This document shows positions 20,255 through 32,335 of a DNA stretch of 64,000 nt, piece by piece. Source of the DNA: Glycine soja (taxonomy: Eukaryota > Streptophyta > Magnoliopsida > Fabales > Fabaceae). The notes below the pieces were generated by a model that made no database searches, was not told the DNA's origin, and saw only the letters and a list, made by a program, of their open reading frames with translations. Every line of letters starts with the position of its first letter. The first letter of the stretch is position 1. A program made the translations under genes and the position numbers. The DNA lies in assembly GCF_004193775.1 (NCBI RefSeq), contig NC_041006.1:18654093-18718092 (forward strand), written 5' to 3'.

Positions 20255-22318
20255 CTAGCAGTTTCTAATTATATGGGCCATTAAGTCTATCATATGCTGA
20301 CAATAGCTGAGAAGTCTGTGGATCTCCTCGGGGGCGGAGTAGGTGTCCGCCATTGCTTTGGCCTTGGCTAGCAATCGGGGAAGTTCTTGACTCCCGTTCA
20401 AGGTAAGAGCAAATCGGTCCATCCCCATTGTTGCCTCTTGATGTAACGTGTCGATCACCCTTCCTCTAGCCTCCATTTCTGCGTACACTTGGGCATACTC
20501 GTCCGCCACTTTGTGCTCGTGGGCCGTGGCTAGATTTAGTTCTTCTTGGTACTTGTTGATGATGGCTAGCATGTTGGTCTCTGTCTCGCATAACCGCTGA
20601 GACAAACTTCTTTTGGACCTCGAGCAAGCCTTCAATTCATCTTTCAAGATCAAACTGTCTACTCGTGATTGGTCCTTTTCCTCTCTTCGGAGTTTAAGCT
20701 CGTTATTGCTACCCCACAGAGCCCCTCGGAACTTGTTCTGACCGTGTTCTTCCCTACAAGCCCTCTTGGTTTCTCGTTCCAAGGATTTGGTGGTAGCCAC
20801 ATTTACATCTCTCAGTTCGGTAATCTCTTTTCGGATTTTCAGAGCTGCTGATTTGAACCTTTCTTTAACTGTTTGGGCTTGCTTGAGTTCTGCCCTAAGG
20901 GTCTGCACTTCTTCGTCTTCCTCTGTTGCCTCAACTTCCTCTCTTTTAGCGGTTCTTAAACTTGGTTCCAAGGATTTGGTGGTAGCCACATTTACATCTC
21001 TCAGTTCGGTAATCTCTTTTCGGATTTTCAGAGCTGCTGATTTGAACCTTTCTTTAACTGTTTGGGCTTGCTTGAGTTCTGCCCTAAGGGTCTGCACTTC
21101 TTCGTCTTCCTCTGTTGCCTCAACTTCCTCTCTTTTAGCGGTTCTTAAACTTGGAAGCCAATCCAAACCTTGCACGTGAGCTTTTAACCACTTACGATAG
21201 CCATCGATGGGCCCATTGTTACTGCCCCTAAGTTCCTTGTCCTTCTTTTGCAACACCTCTCATGCCTTGCGGACCTTATGAAGTGTCTCCATGTTGGTCT
21301 TATAGAAACCTCGTGAAATGATAGGCATGAGCTCATCCTCTAGTGGCTCCCCTCTCATAGGGTAGCCAAGTTGTCTTATAGCAAGAACGGGATTGTAGTT
21401 GATGCAACCCCTCGTCCCCATCAAGGGAACATTTGGAAATCCTCCGCATGAAATAAGAACTCCGGTTCTTCCTTCCTTCCATCGAGGGAACCAGTTGACA
21501 GATGCTCCTTCTTTGCTTGCTAAGAGTTGGTCCCAATTTGCCCCTCCTTTCTCTGTGCATGAACGATGGCTTTCTAGCGGGCAAGCATGCCTCACCTCTT
21601 GGCAAAAAAGGTGCGAAACCAACCATACATAAAGAGCTGGAGTACAACAAACCATCCTTGTATTGCTCTTTTCACATCTTCGGTCGAAGGTGTCATATAG
21701 GTCGGCTAGCATAGCGACAACCGGGTATTCCTTGTGGTTATGATAGGCGAGAAAAGCGTCGATCGCTGCCAGGTCCACCAACCCATCCACATTCGGAAAG
21801 AGGACTCCTCCAAAGATCAACACTGTGAGAACGTCTATGAACGAGGCCCATTCGCTTCTACCTGCCAAGATTCTTGCTTTTTCCTCCAAACATTTTCTCA
21901 ATATCCCGACCACCCCATTTTCGACTTGCTTTTGCCGGTCTAATTCCTGCGCCGAGATTTGGACTATTTTAGAAATTCTAGCTAATGAGGGATAGAACCC
22001 TGAGAAGAGGTATGGTTTCCTTCCCCCTAGAGGACATCCTAGGATTTCTTCGAATTCTTCCACCGTGGGTGATAGCTGGAAATCCCCAAAAGTGAAGCAC
22101 CTCAACGGCTGATCATAATACTGGGCGAGGGAGGCAATGGACTCTGTGGAGGCTTCTACCATGGCTAGGTCCCAGATTTTACCGTAAGCTTTGCGAAAAG
22201 CTTGCTGTTGGAACTGACCCATCAACTGCCCTAGCTCTTTTAGGCTTGTGATTCCTAGGCTCTTGACCTTGACTTGATAGAACCTCTTTTTAAGTGAAGG
22301 CTTTTGACTTGATCCCAT
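20255..22318 (-). pseudogene. ORF1 of outer Ogre-like element, interrupted by one in-frame stop
   Basis: Two open segments, 22318-21260 and 21256-20255, lie in the same frame and are separated by a single TGA at 21262-21260. The inner copy has TGG (Trp) at the matching point (residues HKAWE), so one G-to-A change explains the stop. The start at 22318 (MGSSQ) matches the inner copy's MGTNQ. The N-terminal part keeps FTFGDFQL and EEFEEILGCPLGGRKPY; the C-terminal part is a coiled coil ending LMAHIIRNC. It includes an exact 63-residue tandem duplication (20777-21154). Total length with read-through is about 687 codons, longer than the inner copy because of that duplication. Confidence 0.8.
20777..21154 (-). 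repeat. Perfect 189-bp in-frame tandem duplication in ORF1 coiled coil
   Basis: 20777-20965 and 20966-21154 look identical base for base when read by eye. 189 bp is 63 codons, so the duplication keeps the frame and lengthens the coiled coil by nine heptads. The inner copy has a single unit. Confidence 0.93.
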
Positions 22319-23179
22319 GTTTTACTAAAGTGAAACAAAACCCAGCGCGAATCAAAACTCCGACATCTATCATGGGTGGAATGGATGAATGCTTGAAGAA
22401 ATGCATATGATACAAATGCAATTTATGAACACGGGAGCCCGGGAAATTGTCTCCTTCTTAGATACAACGTCTTGGGGTAACACAGTGCCCAACGTATGTA
22501 TTTAAGAAGGTGACACGGACCTTCCGTTGGTTTTCCAAAGAGAGGGGATTAAGACGGGACCCACGCATGATGCATATGCGAAAGGTACAACACGGGGATG
22601 TACATAGTACGACAATATTCACAAACAAATATAAGCAAAAGGGTACTTAACACTTATGCATGGCAGTGTGAAAAAATGGCATGCAGGGTGTTTGCCCCAT
22701 GCCCCTATTTACGGGACCTATATGGGAGGGAGCTAAAAGGGCTTTTAGTGATAATTCCAAAGGCGGTCATATCTCTCTTGATGGTCTCTAGAGGTATCAT
22801 CCCCTTTGAAGAACATATTGCAGCAGTAGGGACTACTAGCAGCAATATGTTATCAAAGAAAAAAACTCTAGATGAGGGTTCACTGTAATCAAGCAAGTCG
22901 GAGACCTAGCATGATCACAGATTCACCTCCACTCCTTAAGTTCCCATGGACCCGGGTATAGGGCCCTTTTTCGACTCACCGTGTGTGCATATAGTGTTGG
23001 TGTTTGTGTGCATCAAATGAATAAATATTTACCTCATGCATACATTTTAAAACACACTAAAAGCATCAAAAGAGTTTATATACACAAGAACATAAGGAGA
23101 AAGACAAAGAAAAATAACAAAAAGGGAAGTCATGGTAAGCAAAGCACACTGATTGATTGGCCTAACTCTCTAAAAATTG
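22319..23179 (-). other. Leader between PBS and ORF1, outer element
   Basis: Aligns with 4962-5806 of the inner element in reverse complement. It contains the small ORF at 22896-22705; nothing else was recognised. Confidence 0.6.
22705..22896 (-). CDS. Small leader ORF (63 codons), counterpart of 5235-5426
   Basis: Begins MLDYSEPSSRVF and ends SSLPYRSRK. It has the same length and position relative to the PBS and ORF1 as in the inner element. No domain is recognised, and coding status is uncertain. Confidence 0.28.
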   Translation of the reverse strand: MLDYSEPSSRVFFFDNILLLVVPTAAICSSKGMIPLETIKRDMTAFGIITKSPFSSLPYRSRK

Positions 23180-23197
23180 TCCCCAGTGGAGTCGCCA
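23180..23197 (-). promoter_or_regulatory. Primer binding site of outer element, tRNA-Arg type
   Basis: On the minus strand TGGCGACTCCACTGGGGA, differing from the inner site by one base (A for G at position 11). It lies 2 bp from the LTR edge at 23200. Confidence 0.85.
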
Positions 23198-23199
23198 AT

Positions 23200-25145
23200 T
23201 GTCGCAACCTACCCTTCGGCGGGAGGGCGACGAGGGTCTTGCGGGTGCGTGTTCCAAGAAAGGAATACGCGCGGAGTCTCCACCAACGTTTATTTGAGGA
23301 AAACGTCGGAAAAACCGAAAAAGACGTAGCCTACGAACTTTAAGTGAAAGGTTCGGGAGTTGTATTTACGCACGTGGAAGGTATTAGCACCCCACGCGTC
23401 CATCACAAGAGACGGCAGTCTTTAATCAAATGTGCAAATATGACTTCAATTTATATTCTTTTCCCTTTTTACATTCTTATGTCTTTTTTATGCCTTTTTA
23501 TGTTTTTATCTTTTTGTGGTCAACAAGGGCGTTTCCCTTTGCTCCTACGTATTCCTCAATTGTGATGAGAAAATCAGACCTACGTAGTTCATTTGTGAAC
23601 AAAGTGTTTTGGTTAAGTTATTTTTTAGTTTTTATTGAATGAAAGGTCATTTAAGGCGTTGGACCATTAGACAATCTTTCGATTCTTTTGAAAAGTGAGA
23701 AAACATTAAGGCATTGAACCATTAATGATTTCTTTATTTTTGAAAGAGGTAACAAAGTTACATATTGATTTTAGGCTTTTTAGAAATCTACACTTAATCA
23801 ATAAAAGCGGAAAAGACCATTTCAAGGCGTTGGACCTTTGAAAATGGTTTTTTTAGGCGATGACAAAAGTTTGGTTTATGAATTGATTTTAGCCTTAGTT
23901 TCACTTTGGTTATTAGTCGATTTAATTTAAGAAAGAGAAATCCCAAAGAAAAACGTCCGATTGATTTTTTTGATTTATTTTACTAAAATATATATTTGAT
24001 TATTATATTATTATTTTACCTCTTTTTGGTTTCCAACGTGGTTACGGCATGACCAAACGGTCGGATTTCATTTTAACAGAAATTAATGGATGTTACAATT
24101 CAAATGATCGGTGGAAATTTATTTTATTTTTTGATTAGGCGTGAAAATGACTTAAGTAAATGACTAAAGCACGTTAAAAACAGAAGAAAAGAAAACTGAA
24201 AGTAAACGAAATTAAAGTGAAAGTACACAAAACAAGAAATGAATTGAAAGTCTCGGATTCGGAAACTTACCCGTTAAAGAACGAAGAACGAACGAAGAAC
24301 GGATGAAGAACGACGAAGAACGATGAAGAATTTCCACAGAATCACTTATGGAGGCGTTACGGAAGCGCTTCGACTCGATTTTTCTTCACGAAAACGTGTT
24401 TTTTGCGCCAAATAGCCGAAATGCATAGCCAAGGGGTCCTGAACCTTTTGAAACAGCTCCCCCCTCCCCTATTTATAGGAAAAAAGGGAGGTGCTTGCCG
24501 CCCAGAGACTTAATGAAGAAGATTTCTAAGCGCACCCGAATTACTAAGTTCACCTCCTTTTCGTATTTTACGGAAAAGTTACGAAAGCCTTACTGAAGTG
24601 TTTCGGATTTGATTTTCATCTTTTTTCTCTTCCCTTTCACCAATGTTAAGTGAAATATGCTTACCCAAGATTTTCAGAAATTTTACGGAAGCATTAAGGA
24701 AGCCACGGAAGCCCCGGAAACCATTTTTTTAAAACGTGGAGGAGCTTGCCGCCCAGTTGCTTCCTCCTTAAGCAACCCAACTTCCAAAATGTACCAGAAG
24801 GGCCTAGACTCAAATTTCTATTTACACCCCTATCTTGATAAGTTCACCCCCCTTCTTTGCTGATTCTTTTTCCGTAACGTTACGGAACCTTACGGATTAC
24901 GTAACGATACTAGTTTTCTTTCCGTAATGTCACAAAACTTTACGGATTACGCAACCATCCCCTTTCTTTTGACTTTCGGAATGTTATGGAACCTCACGAA
25001 TTGTGCAATGATGCTTTCTTTTTATTTCTGTCATGTCACAGAACTTCACGAATTGACTAACGATGGGTGCCAAGTACCTCGAAGTGGTCAAACGAAAGTT
25101 GCATGCCACCAAACAATGGTCCCCGGACGAAATTAGGGTATGACA
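23200..25145 (-). repeat. 5' LTR of outer Ogre-like element (1946 bp)
   Basis: Minus-strand sequence begins TGTCATACCCTAATTTCGTC and ends AGGTTGCGACA. TATA box at 24470-24477 in reverse. Many Tat-type blocks are shared with 3232-4941, but it is clearly diverged and lacks the clean GCTCGCC palindromes. The partner LTR is outside the window. Confidence 0.87.
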
Positions 25146-26376
25146 CAAGGAATACACTTAGTAATTAAGGGTGTGAGGTTAATACATGGGGAAAAATAAA
25201 TAAGTGACATCATTTTTACAACACATTACTAACTAACCAGGAAATGATAAAACATATTGGAGAATAAAATAAATAATAGAGCCAAGCCAAAAAAAGAAGA
25301 AGAAGAAGACGAAAATGTGGTATAAATAGTAGTTTTTACTTTATTTGGGCTATGCACGAAAGGGGCAGGGTGTAAATGGGGGGTGACTAGTAGTATTCAT
25401 TTTATGAAAGATTTTTTTGAAAATGGGTGAAGCCAAAAATGGAAAAATGGTATACACAACACATTACTAACTAACCAAGTAATGATAGAACATATTGGAG
25501 AATAAAACAAATGATAGAGCCAAACCGGAAAAGAAGAAGAAGAAAAAGAAAAGGTGGTATAAATAGCAGTTTTTACTTTATTTGGGCTATGCCCAAAAGT
25601 GGTAGGGGTGTAAATGGGGAGGTGACTAATAGTATTTATTTTATGTAAGATTTTTTTGAAAATGGGTCAAGCCGAAAATTGAAAAAAAGGTATATATGTA
25701 AAAAGGAAATGTAAATAGTAATTTTTATTTTGTTTTAGGCTTATGAACCTATGCCCATTTCAACTCTTTTTTTTCATTTTTTAAAAAAATGGGCAACTAA
25801 AATTAACAAAAAAAAAATTCTAAGAATCTCACTAACAGCCAAGGGGTTCATCGGCGAGATGAAATGAGTCAAACAGTAGACGAAAAGAAAGAGGAAAAGA
25901 GAGGGAAGGAAGAGTGAAAGAGAGAAGAAGGGAGAAAGAAAGAGATGAAAGGGAAATAATGAGGGGATACCTAGATATCCCTTCTCCTTCTCTAGCTACA
26001 TTGCCAAATGACACGACACAGTTGGCTCCTTTCGCCTCCTTAAAATTCATGCCTCTTTTTATTTTTTGTGTTCTCTTTGATTTTTTTTTTGTGTGTGTGT
26101 CTTTGTGATGCTCAAATCTCCTCCATTTATATTGTTTCTTCTTCTTTTGTCCCCTATTATTCTTTCCCTTTTTATTATTATTTTTGTTCTTCCTTTCTTC
26201 TTTTTTTCCTTTCCTTGTTTTCTTTTTTCCTCTTTTCTTTTTATTTTGTTCTTCCTTTCTTTTTTGTTCTTTTATTTATTTATTTATTTATTTTATTGGT
26301 TTTTTTATTTCCTTTTTTCATTTTTTTGTTTTGTTTTTTTTCCAAAAACTTGTTCGGGCAAAATTAGGGTCTGACA
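25146..26376 (-). mobile_element. Decayed repeat with an LTR-like terminus and a 238-bp tandem duplication
   Basis: The right edge reads AAAATTAGGGTCTGACA, the reverse of a TGTCAGACCCTAATTTT LTR start, similar to the outer Ogre LTR start. Inside, 25218-25455 is repeated at 25456-25693 (shared ACACATTACTAACTAACCA and GGTATAAATAG). 26090-26350 is a T-rich tract including a TTTA microsatellite at 26270-26294. The other LTR end is not identifiable, possibly because the outer Ogre element was inserted here. Confidence 0.4.
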
Positions 26377-28480
26377 ACTTGAAACCACGTGAATGTTGTG
26401 CTAGTACGTCATAAAGGAAACAATTGCAGCTGATAGTAATCATTATGGTTGGCTTCCTCACATTGAGCCATGAAATGACTAACGTGCTCCATTGTGGATT
26501 TCCATCTTTGCTTGAAAAGGTTTCAAAATTTGGAATTTTGTGTCCCCTCGGTAAAGGGGCTATCCTGTCAATCCACTATGGATAGGTTTCCTATACATTG
26601 GCCTATCAACTGGCTTCAAATGCACCCCAAAATGTTTATGAATTGTTTCTGCTATTATAATAGCATCTATGTTTAAGGGCAATCATCCTCGCCTCAGTCT
26701 ATGTGGGTATGGGGTTTTTTTTATCTAGGTAGGATGTTGTCTACTAGCCATTTGTGGCACTATCACATTCTAGACCAACATATAGAATGGTATTTGATTA
26801 GTTTGCACCCTATTCATCAACTGGTGATGTCCCATAAATTAATGACATAGACCTCCCATGCTTGACATTTGCCCACATACCCTTCTAATAACTGAAACAT
26901 TAGCATGGAGTCGTTAAAGGCAATGGTGGTATTCCAATGATACCTGAGAAATTGGGTGGATGCCTAGCCATTTGCACCATACTGAATTTCATTGGAGGAG
27001 GTCTAAATAATTCAATGCCTATCATTGTCCATGTGACCAAAGGTTGACAAGATTGAAGTCTAGGTACAAAATTAGTTGTTTCCTTTGATTGGCTGTGACA
27101 ATATTCCTCCTCTCGAGCCTTCTTGATTTCATTCAAAACCATAGGTTTCATGATATCATGGACACCCATCTCCATTTTTTAACACACGACAAACGAGATA
27201 GGTGTTGCCATCTCTAGCACTGGCGCCATGGTGTTTGAAACTTCTCCCCCTCTATTCATGCAATCTTCAAGGTGATTGATTGGTAGTGGCTACCGCAGAT
27301 ATAAATTTGGGACTTGTTAATGTATCCCCAATGCCTACTTGAACAACAACGCGATGGGTGGAAGATCACTTCGTAGGTTGTTCCATTTTTTGTTTCCCTG
27401 ATTGTAATTGCATGTGCCAGGATGATCTGCTGAAGAGTTGGAAACCACAGTCATGTAACTAGGGTCCTACCAAACATGCTAATTTAGGTTGGTGTAAAAC
27501 ATCTATCGAGCAATTAGCCGTCGTGTGTTGATTAGACATCTTGTCGACTAACTACCAACAAGTGATCCCCTTTAGACAACTGACTTAAGGAAGGGATTTT
27601 CTTGCTCAATAGGGTTCTTGGTCCACTCCAAAGAGCTTTCTAGTAGTCAATGTACTGAAGTTTCTATGCTAGGCTACTCTTATGTGAAATTGTGGTAAAG
27701 GAAAGTTGTAAATGACTGAAAGTTGTAAAGAAAACTTAACTGGCTAAAAGGGTAAAGGAAATATGTAATAGTTGAAAGTAGTAAATGAAAGCTATAAATG
27801 GCTAAAAACAATAAAGGAAAGCAGAAAAAATGATAAATAAAAGATAAATGATTGGAAGAGTAATTTGATTGATTTGGTCATGGTCCCTTTTTACATCTGA
27901 GTTTGTCCTATATATAGAGTTATCTAAGCAAGTGTTAGTTGTTTACAAGGCATGTCAGGTATTTCCTAATAACTACCCATGATCCTAGATTTTAGGAGAT
28001 CAAGCATTACATGATTTTAACTTCTTAAGTTCTTGACTTCTGCTGAAATTGTGGCCCTGCGTTTCCTAGAGCTGTTGCAAATAAACAACTGTTATTTTCC
28101 ACTAACAGCTTCTCCTACTTTTTAGGAACCGTGGATCCACATACATTTGACCTTGGAAAAATTGCTCACAATGGTCTTCCATGATCAAATACTCCTTTAG
28201 ACTTGGCCTTCCATGAAATAGGACTAATTCAACTATTATCTGTTAGCCATCAGTTGTAAGCCGACAAAAATTAGTCGTTAGCCATCAACTGACATAAATA
28301 GTCAATAGTCGTTAGAAATTGTTCTTTTAGCTATTAGCCATTAGAAATGAACATTTTAGTCATCAATCATCTTTAGCACTAACACAAGCTAGAATCCATT
28401 GATCCACATTAGTCGATGGTCATCCACTAAATTAGTTATTAGCCGATGATAAACAACTAGCAAACTTTTTTCGTGTTAAC
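26377..28480. other. Unrecognised, probably decayed repeat DNA
   Basis: No intact gene. A minus-strand stretch around 27175-26580 yields broken frames (for example RPPPMKFSMVQMARHPPNFSG) that could be an old retroelement or transposon, but I cannot name it. 28206-28470 has many imperfect copies of TTAGCCATCA. A TATATA and a few poly-purine runs are unremarkable. Confidence 0.35.
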
Positions 28481-30996
28481 AAAAATGAAGAGCACTCAAT
28501 TCAAAATGAATAAGTGTCCATTCGTTGTAGCGAATCATACACTTGCTATTGCAAATTAATCAAAGAAAAATTCATAATACAAGGTTTGCCATGGCGAGGC
28601 CAAGTCTCACCGTAGCAAACCTCACTGTTAGGAAAAAAAATTCAAAAAATTAAAAAGAAATAAAACAAATGATTGCTAGTTCCTTTGCTTGGTTTTAAAT
28701 TATTGAGCACAACAACACATGATGAATTGATGATTGTGTTAATTCCATAGGGACTTGTGCATGTGTGAACTTGGATGAATTCAATTGATTGGTGTATTTG
28801 GATGAAATTGGTTGAGTGACATTCTTTGCTGAGATTCATGAATATTCTCATATCTTGTGAGGTGTGAGGTGTGAACCTGCACAGTGAGTGAATGTGTGTC
28901 ACAATTGTTTGTGTTTACCATTTATTTTGTTTGATTCCTATGTCATTAGGATGTCACAAAAAGAACAAAAGTGACCAAGAAACTTTTTTTCTTTTTATTT
29001 TATCCTCTTAGCCAAAAAGCCAACCAAAAATAATTTAACTATAATCCTTGAATCATTTTTTTAGCCATAAAAATAGAAAAATATTTTCTTTTGAAACATT
29101 TCAATAAATGCCCAATGAGAAAAACCATTGTTTCCCTCATCCTAGTTATAGGAGAGCAATCTCTCAAGATAAATTTTTGACATAAGTTTGGGGTGATTTC
29201 ACCACATGTAAAGGTTGTCATGAAATAAAAAGTGGCGAGTAAAGAAAATGGAGATACCAAGATTCTCTTAAAAAAAGAGAAAATAGAAGAGAGACAAAGT
29301 TTCCAAGAAAACAAAAAGCAAAATGTTAGAAATAAAAGGTCAAAAAGAGAAACTTGGTTGGGAAAATAATTGGAAAAAGTAGGTGAGTGCTTGTGTCAAA
29401 ACTTTCACATTTAATGCTCTCCTTGATCCTTAGATGATTTTGATTATCCAGAAAAACAAACATTTGTTGTAAGCCCCGCCAATTTACAAGCCTACAAGGC
29501 CTAAGTGATTCATGCTTATATGTGATGTTCTTGATGAAAAATAAGATGAAAAACAAAGTTGAGTTGGGGCACTTTAATGTGTGAATGAGTGAAAGTGATA
29601 ACCTTGGAAAATCATTCCTTGAGTGAAACACTTGACTTGTGAGAGGTAATGCAAAATAGTGAATTTTTAGTCATAAGATGCTATGCTTTTCAATCTCAAA
29701 GATTTGCTTCCATGATTTTGATGAGTCCTCGTGAACATTTTTTCACATGTAATTCTTTGGTCATGCATAATTTGAAATTTATTATGGTGAAGTATGTGCT
29801 TGATGGCTCTAAGCAGTGTTGCATTTTGTAAGTATTTGCTTCACCTTTTGTTGCATTTTGTGTTGCTTGAGGACAAACAATTGTCTAAGTTTGGGTTATT
29901 TTGATAATTGTTTTTAAAACTTTATTTTGTGAGCAATTATCATAGTTTTTCTTTAGAATTTTTGTATGTAATTGTAGTTTTTGTTGATAAAGTGTATGAA
30001 ATGGATTTAGAAATTTAAAAAGATAGTTTTTGATGTTTTTGTGTAAACTTTGATGTTACAAGAGCAGATTTTGATCATCAAAGAAAGAAGAGCTGCAGAG
30101 ACGATCTCGCTAGCGCAAGACAGGATTTTGCCACAATGAAATAGGATGCTTGATTAGCTAGAACTGAAAAAGATTTGCCATAGCGAAGTTTCACTTTGCC
30201 AATGTGAGTCCACAAAGTTTAAGGCCTTGAAAGTAAGAGAAACTTGCCACAAAAGTTATTCATTTGCTTCAGCGTATAAAGGTCCTTAGTTCATAGGTGC
30301 AGTTTCGCTACATCGAATTATGCCTTTGCTGCAATCAAAATCATCTAAGGCACAAAAATTAATTGTAATCTCAACTCTATTTAAAGAGGTTGTAACATCA
30401 TTGTAAGACTTTTAGTTCATTTAGATATTTTTCATAATAGAATCTTGATCTCACCCTTTTTCTCTCTCTCCCTTCCATTATTGCTCTTTTTTAGGCTCTA
30501 TTTAGATCCTTCATGATCCAAATAAGCTCAATTTCATAGTTCCTGAGTGACTGAAGTATAATTCAAGTATGTAATCTCTATTTTTCTTATCACTTCTCAT
30601 AGTTAATGTGGTCTTGTTTCAGTTCTATGCTTAGATGCATGTTAGGAGTGAGCTACCTAGCTTTTAGGGATTTGAATTGTGTGCAAACAAGTTCAAATCC
30701 TAGATCTAAATTTAAATTATGCAAGGCTTTGATGTTAGGAATGGATCAAATACTCGCATTTGCATATAATCACTAATCTTATTTTGAGTTTCTAGGTTTG
30801 AGTCATCTAAGGAATTAGGGATTTGACTTGGAACTCAAGGATTAATTGCTAATGAATTAGGTTTAGTCATTGTAGTTTGGATCTTGGTTGCATTAAATTA
30901 GGAGATTGATTAGGAACGAGATTCATATGAAGAATTCTATGGATTTCATCTCAGTGACATTTTGATCTGTTTGACTTTAGTTTCGCTCCAAAAATT
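28481..30996 (+). mobile_element. Old gypsy-type remnant: 3' noncoding end followed by part of an LTR
   Basis: At 29863-29905, TTGCTTGAGGACAAACAA followed by TAAGTTTGGGTTATTTTGAT is the kind of motif that precedes the 3' LTR in Athila-like gypsy elements, as recalled. A candidate LTR start TGATAATTG is at 29902. 30080-30330 has several TCGCTA/GCGAA words, which recur at 45980-46050 beyond the 15-kb copia element. So that copia landed inside this older sequence. The far LTR end was not located. Confidence 0.4.
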
Positions 30997-32319
30997 TGAA
31001 AAAGACAATGAAACTCACAAACCAAGAAGGGAGGGGGTGAATTGGTTTTTAAATCAAATCAAACTTAAAAACAGAGTTTTGAAAAACTTTTTTTCAAGGA
31101 TCGTATCACAAACTTTGGTTAAAACCAGTATCTAATCAATCACCCATACACAATATCCTTTTGTTAAAGTTATTTTCAAACATAAATTTTCTTCAACCTC
31201 AGTGAATTGATCAAGAATACAATGAGAGAGAGATAAGATCAAGAGAAGAAGTACACCAATTTTTATACTGGTTCACTCTCTATATCTAGAGATTCTACTC
31301 CATTTATCTAATTCAATTTGAATTAGATTTCCACTATGCACTTTGAGTTCTTACAAGAAATAACAATCAATCTCAGTTTCTTCCCTGAAAAAGAGACTAA
31401 GTTCCTTTATGAATAAAAGCCCAAGAGACACCTACCCTTAGCCCAAACTAGAAAACCTATTCTAGCGTGCCTTCAGAAATTCATGCATATGCTAACAACA
31501 TGTAAAAACATATGAGAAATTGAGTCAAGGAGAGGCACAACCTAATCATTCAAATGCAAGAATCTATGCTTGATTGAATGGATCTTTTCTTGATCTCACA
31601 AGGTGTTAACAACTCACTTTTACCATGAACGCTTCAAAAAACTGAAGACTGGAATGGGTGAGTCACACACACCTATTTTGATCTCTTAAAAGTGATAACA
31701 CAAGGTGGTTATTTATAGAGAAAATAGTTATAACTGTCTGTAATCGATTAAATTGCCAATGAAATCGATTATCTTGAAGAAGTAATCGATTAGATTATCA
31801 TTTTAATCAATTAAAGTGTTCTTCCCAAACCTGGAAAGCTTTGAAGATCAATGCAATAGATTAGATTCTTGATTTAATCGATTAAATTGTTCTTGATCAC
31901 TTCTAAGAACACATTTCAGAATGAAGTAATCGATCATGATCACCTGGTAATCGATTAAAGCAGAGACTCATGAAAAACCAAACATGGTCTCCAACTGAAT
32001 TGTGTAACCGATCATAGATAACTGGTAATCGATTAAACCGAACAAGGATCTCTCTACAAGCTCCAAATGACTTGTGTAGTCGATTACGAATAGCCTAGTA
32101 ATTGATTAAAATGGAGAGTTTTATGCATTGAAGAAATTTCTAACTTTAGAAATAATCTTCTTACTTCTACATGATGATGCATGATGTACATATGGATAGA
32201 TTAAGACTAAGATGAAACAATCAATACAAAATGCCACTCAAAGAGTTGGACATGTAAAAAGATAAAATGTGTTCAAGCTCCAAAGCTTAATCTCCATGTT
32301 GTTCCCCTTATCTCTAACA
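30997..32319 (-). repeat. 3' LTR of the 15-kb copia element (1323 bp)
   Basis: On the minus strand it begins TGTTAGAGATAAGGGG and ends CATTGTCTTTTTCA. It contains many AATCGATTA dyads between 31740 and 32105. Next to it at 32321-32335 is the complement of a polypurine tract (CCAAAAAGGGGGAGA). Confidence 0.88.
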
Positions 32320-32320
32320 A

Positions 32321-32335
32321 TCTCCCCCTTTTTGG
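32321..32335 (-). promoter_or_regulatory. Polypurine tract of the 15-kb copia element
   Basis: Minus-strand CCAAAAAGGGGGAGA, one base from the LTR start. The same context (GCCAAAGGGGGAGA) occurs at the SIRE-type LTR near 62515. Confidence 0.75.

Larger units (their letters stand above)
1..25145 (-). mobile_element. Outer Tat/Ogre-like LTR retrotransposon, split by a younger insertion; left end outside window
   Basis: Reading leftwards on the minus strand the parts are LTR (25145-23200), PBS complementary to tRNA-Arg (23197-23180), leader with a small ORF, ORF1 (22318-20255), then after the inserted element (3232-19841) a gag remnant (about 2786-906). Sequence 1-600 is 3' internal DNA that matches 11690-12180 of the inserted element in reverse complement. 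The second LTR lies beyond position 1, so its target duplication cannot be checked; the base pairs next to the visible LTR are CAAGG at 25146-25150. An extra ORF upstream of gag and a tRNA-Arg primer are known features of the Tat/Ogre lineage of Ty3/gypsy. The stop in ORF1 and breaks in gag make it defective. Confidence 0.85.

Noticed and set aside
23344..23642. Hydrophobic short frames in the Ogre LTRs (also 4521-4795 and 19421-19695)
   Set aside because: T-rich LTR sequence read antisense; no homologous protein and no conservation beyond that of the LTR.
26068..26414. Phe/Leu-rich frames suggesting a membrane protein
   Set aside because: They come from a low-complexity T-rich tract with a TTTA microsatellite.
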